Assembly: GCA_902767005.1 (NCBI GenBank)
Contig: CACXFY010000095.1
Coordinates: 1-7,689 of the forward strand
DNA from: an uncultured Erysipelotrichaceae bacterium
GTDB lineage: Bacteria; Bacillota_I; Bacilli_A; RF39; UBA660
Reading direction: 5' to 3'
DNA length: 7,689 bases
The notes beneath the pieces were generated by a model, which searched no databases, was not told the origin of the DNA, and was given only the letters and a program-made list of their open reading frames with translations. Position 1 is the first letter of the stretch. Each line of letters starts with the position of its first letter. Made by a program: the position numbers and the translations under genes. This document shows, one piece after another, positions 5,299 to 7,689 of the stretch.

Positions 5299-6393
5299 TT
5301 AATTATTATTTACTTCTAAACTTTTTTCTTTAGTTTTCTTACCTCTAATTAGTAATAAAACTACTAATATGATAACTGATACTAATAAACAAATACCAAG
5401 TAATGGTCTATATCTAATCCAAGCAATTGCTATTACTATGAATCCTACGCATAGTCCTAATACTATTGATACTAATCCAACCGCAGCTCCAGCAATACTA
5501 CCAAGTAATGGTATAAAACTAGTAATTGCACTAATTGGTTTTAATATAGCACCAAAACCTGCTATACATAGTATTACACCAATAGCTCTTAATAACCATT
5601 TAATAAACTTATCTTCTTCTTTAATAACATTAATCATTTCTTTACCAGACTTAGTACCATCCATAACTCTATTAACAGACTTATCAGTTTTAGATACAAA
5701 ACTAGTAAATGTATTACCTTGTTGTACTGCTAAAACACTAATTTCATTAGAACCATTATACTTAAATGATATACGCATATCTCCAATTTCTGGATGATCT
5801 AAATCTTTAGAATTAGTTAAATATATGCCTTGAACATTTAATTTTAATTCTTGAGCTTTATCATTATCAAAACTAGTATAATTCTCTTTAGTACTTAACA
5901 TATTAATTTGATTAGAAGATAAACTAAATACTCCAACTTTTACATCTTTAGAATTATAATCTTTATCTTCATATAATTTACTCTTAGGATTTTCATATTT
6001 CTTATTATGGAAATCACCAGAATCAATTATATCAGAAGACCACTTTTTATCATAAGAATAAGTAGTATTACCATCATCATCAGTAGAACTATCTTCTTCC
6101 CATTGATATAATTCTACAATTCTTTTCATAAGAGGAGTCTTAACTCTAACATTAAATGTCTCATCAACAAGTATTTCTTCATTTAATAATTTTCCATTAG
6201 TCGCAACTAATTTACCATCATTATTAATATCTACTTTATCACTAGGTACATCTACAACAATTTTCTCCATTTCAGCAGTAGTTTTAATGTTCCTAACATT
6301 ATTACCTTCATTCCACCATAATAGTACAATACCAATAATAATTAATACAAAACCACCTAAAACCCCACCAAATGCATTTCCTATTCTTTTCAT
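5299..6393 (-). CDS. TMEM43 (LUMA) family membrane protein, 364 aa
   Basis: This matches bacterial members of the TMEM43 family (formerly DUF1625). Residues 8-27 are a glycine-rich membrane helix ending LLWWNEG (24-30), the family hallmark. A soluble domain of about 235 residues follows, with ELYQWEED (94-101), KKWSS (116-120), HNKKYENP (129-136), GDMRISF (204-210) and AVQQGNTF (222-229). The C-terminal block starts KWLLRAIGVILCIAGFGAIL (265-284), then a Gly/Ala-rich double segment (about 296-325, containing AIAWIRYRPLL at 322-332) and a last helix to 349, before a basic tail. About four or five membrane passes are expected, with the large middle domain on one face of the membrane. AAAGGAG (complement of 6401-6407) sets the start. 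Human TMEM43 sits in the ER and nuclear envelope; the bacterial function is unknown. TATAAT (complement of 6413-6418) may be its own -10, so it need not be co-transcribed with LysR. Confidence 0.92.
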   Translation of the reverse strand: MKRIGNAFGGVLGGFVLIIIGIVLLWWNEGNNVRNIKTTAEMEKIVVDVPSDKVDINNDGKLVATNGKLLNEEILVDETFNVRVKTPLMKRIVELYQWEEDSSTDDDGNTTYSYDKKWSSDIIDSGDFHNKKYENPKSKLYEDKDYNSKDVKVGVFSLSSNQINMLSTKENYTSFDNDKAQELKLNVQGIYLTNSKDLDHPEIGDMRISFKYNGSNEISVLAVQQGNTFTSFVSKTDKSVNRVMDGTKSGKEMINVIKEEDKFIKWLLRAIGVILCIAGFGAILKPISAITSFIPLLGSIAGAAVGLVSIVLGLCVGFIVIAIAWIRYRPLLGICLLVSVIILVVLLLIRGKKTKEKSLEVNNN

Positions 6394-6412
6394 ATTTCAT
6401 CTCCTTTACATA

Positions 6413-6418
6413 ATTATA
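6413..6418 (-). promoter_or_regulatory. candidate -10 for the TMEM43-family gene
   Basis: On the - strand this is a perfect TATAAT, 19 bases before the ATG at 6393. Seventeen bp further upstream is a T-tract (6441-6434), with no TTGACA-like box. A GATTA-T-TAATC palindrome (6422-6432) lies between. The short distance to the start codon matches the other candidate promoters here. Confidence 0.35.
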
Positions 6419-6452
6419 TAAGATTATTAATCCAAAAAAAAGAAAATATCTA

Positions 6453-7331
6453 TTATTTTAATAATTCTATAAACTTATTAATAATAATATTATTCTCTCT
6501 ACTAGATTCTATTAAACAAACTAAATCTTTTTCTCCTAAATTAAAATTAGTATTTAATTCATACAATTCTTTATTATCTAATTTACTTTGTACATATTCT
6601 TTTACTACTAATCCAACACCTAATCCATTTAAAGCACAATCTTCTATTATTAAATCATTACCAATCTCCATTAATGGATTAATAACTATATTATTAGCAG
6701 TACAAAACTTATTAAAGTTCTTTCTATTACTAGCGTCATATGGTAATAATACTAAAGGTAATTTACTTAAACTTTTCTTATTAATTTTCTTATCTTTATA
6801 TTCACTATTACCATTAACAACCAATATATCATGTAATTTCTTTATTTTAATAATATTAAAGTCATCTGGAATACTATTAGGTAAATGCGTAAATACTATA
6901 TCTACTAATCCTAATTGAGCTCTTTTAATTAATTCTGGAGTAACTACTGTATGAACTATAACATTAATATTAGGATATATATTATGAAATTCCCTAATAT
7001 AAGGCATTAAATATCTTTGCATAATAGTATTACCAGCTCCTATATTAATAGTACCTTGTTCCATATTATTTAAACTATCAATATCTTCTTCAGCTGAAAT
7101 AACAAGTTCCATAGCTTGTTTTATCTTTTTATATAATAATTCTCCAGAAGTAGTAAGAGTAACACCATCTTTATTTCTATTAAATAGAGTAGTATTAAGA
7201 TCTCTTTCTAATACTTTAATACTTTTACTAACTGCTGGTTGTGAAACCATAAGTTCATTAGCAGCTTGTGTAATATTATTATTCTTTGCTACATAATAAA
7301 ATACTTTATACAATTCTAAATTAGTCTTCAT
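6453..7331 (-). CDS. LysR-family transcriptional regulator, 292 aa
   Basis: A typical LysR regulator: residues 1-62 are the winged helix-turn-helix, with NNNITQAANELMVSQPAVSKSI (17-38) as the recognition segment and LERDLNTTLFNRN...LTTSGE (41-64) as the wing. A linker helix follows, then a periplasmic-binding-protein-like effector domain starting at INIGAGNTIMQRYLMPY. Length is normal for the family. I place the start at 7331, not at the longer 7349 option, because GGAGG (complement of 7337-7341) sits five bases before this ATG, and the protein then begins MKTNLELYKVFYYVAK as relatives do. The effector is not predictable. The divergent gene starting at 7465 is the usual kind of target for such a regulator, and autoregulation is common. 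TMEM43 lies downstream in the same direction without a clear hairpin between them, so partial read-through is possible. Confidence 0.93.
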   Translation of the reverse strand: MKTNLELYKVFYYVAKNNNITQAANELMVSQPAVSKSIKVLERDLNTTLFNRNKDGVTLTTSGELLYKKIKQAMELVISAEEDIDSLNNMEQGTINIGAGNTIMQRYLMPYIREFHNIYPNINVIVHTVVTPELIKRAQLGLVDIVFTHLPNSIPDDFNIIKIKKLHDILVVNGNSEYKDKKINKKSLSKLPLVLLPYDASNRKNFNKFCTANNIVINPLMEIGNDLIIEDCALNGLGVGLVVKEYVQSKLDNKELYELNTNFNLGEKDLVCLIESSRENNIIINKFIELLK

Positions 7332-7401
7332 AAACGCCTCCATAACCACAAGTTATATATGTCATAAAAAATAAGTATTTTAATTATATCACTAATACTA
7401 T

Positions 7402-7407
7402 TATAAT
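7402..7407 (+). promoter_or_regulatory. candidate -10 for the divergent gene at 7465
   Basis: A perfect TATAAT with a weak TTTAAT at 7379-7384, 17 bp upstream (3 of 6 to TTGACA). Transcription would begin near 7414, inside the paired palindromes at 7409-7437, giving a leader of about 50 bases. A second, less likely promoter is TTGAGG (7419-7424) with TATTAT (7442-7447), which would start inside the ribosome binding site. Confidence 0.45.
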
Positions 7408-7408
7408 A

Positions 7409-7437
7409 CAAACTTAGTTTGAGGGGCCTGTTCAAAC
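7409..7437. promoter_or_regulatory. two overlapping palindromes sharing one arm (operator or leader hairpin)
   Basis: CAAACT-T-AGTTTG spans 7408/7409-7421, and GTTTGA (7417-7422) also pairs with TCAAAC (7432-7437) across GGGGCCTGT. The middle arm can therefore pair with either side. The block starts two bases after the TATAAT and covers the predicted transcription start. It contains the only GGGGCC run in this intergenic region. It could be a binding site for the adjacent LysR protein or another repressor, or alternative leader RNA hairpins. Confidence 0.45.
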
Positions 7438-7464
7438 AAAATATTATAGAAAGGTGGGAGTAGG

Positions 7465-7689
7465 TTGAAAGAAAGATTAATAGATAAAATGATTCAAGCT
7501 AAGAATGATCAAGGTATAGCATATGTTAATTTCTTTAATGATGGAAAAATTACTAAAGATGAAAGACATAGAACAACTCTATTAAAGTATGCTAACGAAG
7601 CTTCAGCATTTGATTCAATAGAAGAAACACTATATAGTTCTACAGAAAGTTGTTGTAGAAACTATGATTTAGATACTATTGAAATGAAT
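7465..7689 (+). CDS. hypothetical protein, N-terminal 75 aa (runs off the window)
   Basis: An open frame from TTG at 7465 continues without a stop to the window end. The start is supported by a strong site AAGGTGGGAG (7451-7460); the first in-frame ATG (7489) has none. The visible part is soluble and charged, with no signal peptide: MKERLIDKMIQAKNDQGIAY begins a helix, then VNFFNDGKITKDERHR, a helical stretch LLKYANEASAFDSIEETLY, and a Cys pair in ESCCRNYD. I do not recognise the family. It is divergent from the LysR gene, across a 133-bp gap with a TATAAT and palindromes, so it is a plausible LysR target. The TTG start may keep translation low. Confidence 0.65.
   Translation, partial: MKERLIDKMIQAKNDQGIAYVNFFNDGKITKDERHRTTLLKYANEASAFDSIEETLYSSTESCCRNYDLDTIEMN

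Noticed and set aside
5369..5797. 142-codon frame on the + strand
   Set aside because: Lies opposite the strongly conserved TMEM43-family gene and has no ribosome site.
481..6393. A single defence island made of the NERD, lipase, ADP-ribosylglycohydrolase and TMEM43 genes
   Set aside because: They lie in separate transcripts on both strands with terminators between them, and no recombinase, methylase or known defence core is present. Held as speculation only.
7332..7349. Six-codon upstream extension of the LysR gene
   Set aside because: The GGAGG site lies inside it and points to the start at 7331, which matches the usual LysR N-terminus.
1..7689. A code-4 mollicute origin (TGA read as Trp)
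   Set aside because: TGA ends the first gene, Trp is TGG, and no gene has an internal TGA.

Overview
The window is about 7.7 kb of very AT-rich DNA, densely coded, with short intergenic gaps and hairpin terminators. Shine-Dalgarno sites are clear (AGGTGAT and AAAGGAG types), Arg is mostly AGA, and Trp is TGG. TGA works as a stop: the first gene ends in TGA and no gene has an internal TGA. This points to a low-GC Firmicutes-like bacterium using the standard bacterial code, possibly one of the uncultured gut Bacilli/Clostridia lineages, and not a TGA-recoding mollicute. The lineage is an inference. No tRNA, rRNA, IS element, integrase or CRISPR array is visible, and no stretch longer than about 135 bp lacks a gene.

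Left part, + strand. An acidic hypothetical protein (11-442) ends inside its own terminator hairpin. A membrane-anchored NERD-domain protein with a C-terminal topoisomerase-type zinc ribbon follows (481-1236), then a second terminator. Next is a compact three-gene operon (1357-4262): a 690-residue protein with a central alpha/beta-hydrolase (lipase, Mbeg1/DUF2974-like) domain and large unrecognised flanks, a predicted lipoprotein, and a 75-residue protein faintly like DUF1292. The operon ends at a bidirectional hairpin.

Right part, - strand. Reading leftward from the right there is a LysR-family regulator (7331-6453), a TMEM43-family membrane protein (6393-5299) with its own terminator, and an ADP-ribosylglycohydrolase (5218-4286) that converges on the lipase operon. 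To the right of LysR, a divergent gene with a TTG start runs off the window at 7689. The LysR/divergent-gene gap carries a perfect TATAAT followed by two overlapping palindromes that share one arm, a likely control region.

How the genes may relate: the best candidate for an undescribed system is the lipase / lipoprotein / small-protein operon. Its layout resembles lipase effector plus lipoprotein immunity pairs such as TslA/TilA of the staphylococcal type VII system, but no secretion motif or secretion gene is visible here. The NERD protein, ADP-ribosylglycohydrolase and TMEM43 protein belong to families that also occur around conflict systems, but terminators separate them and nothing in the sequence proves a shared function.
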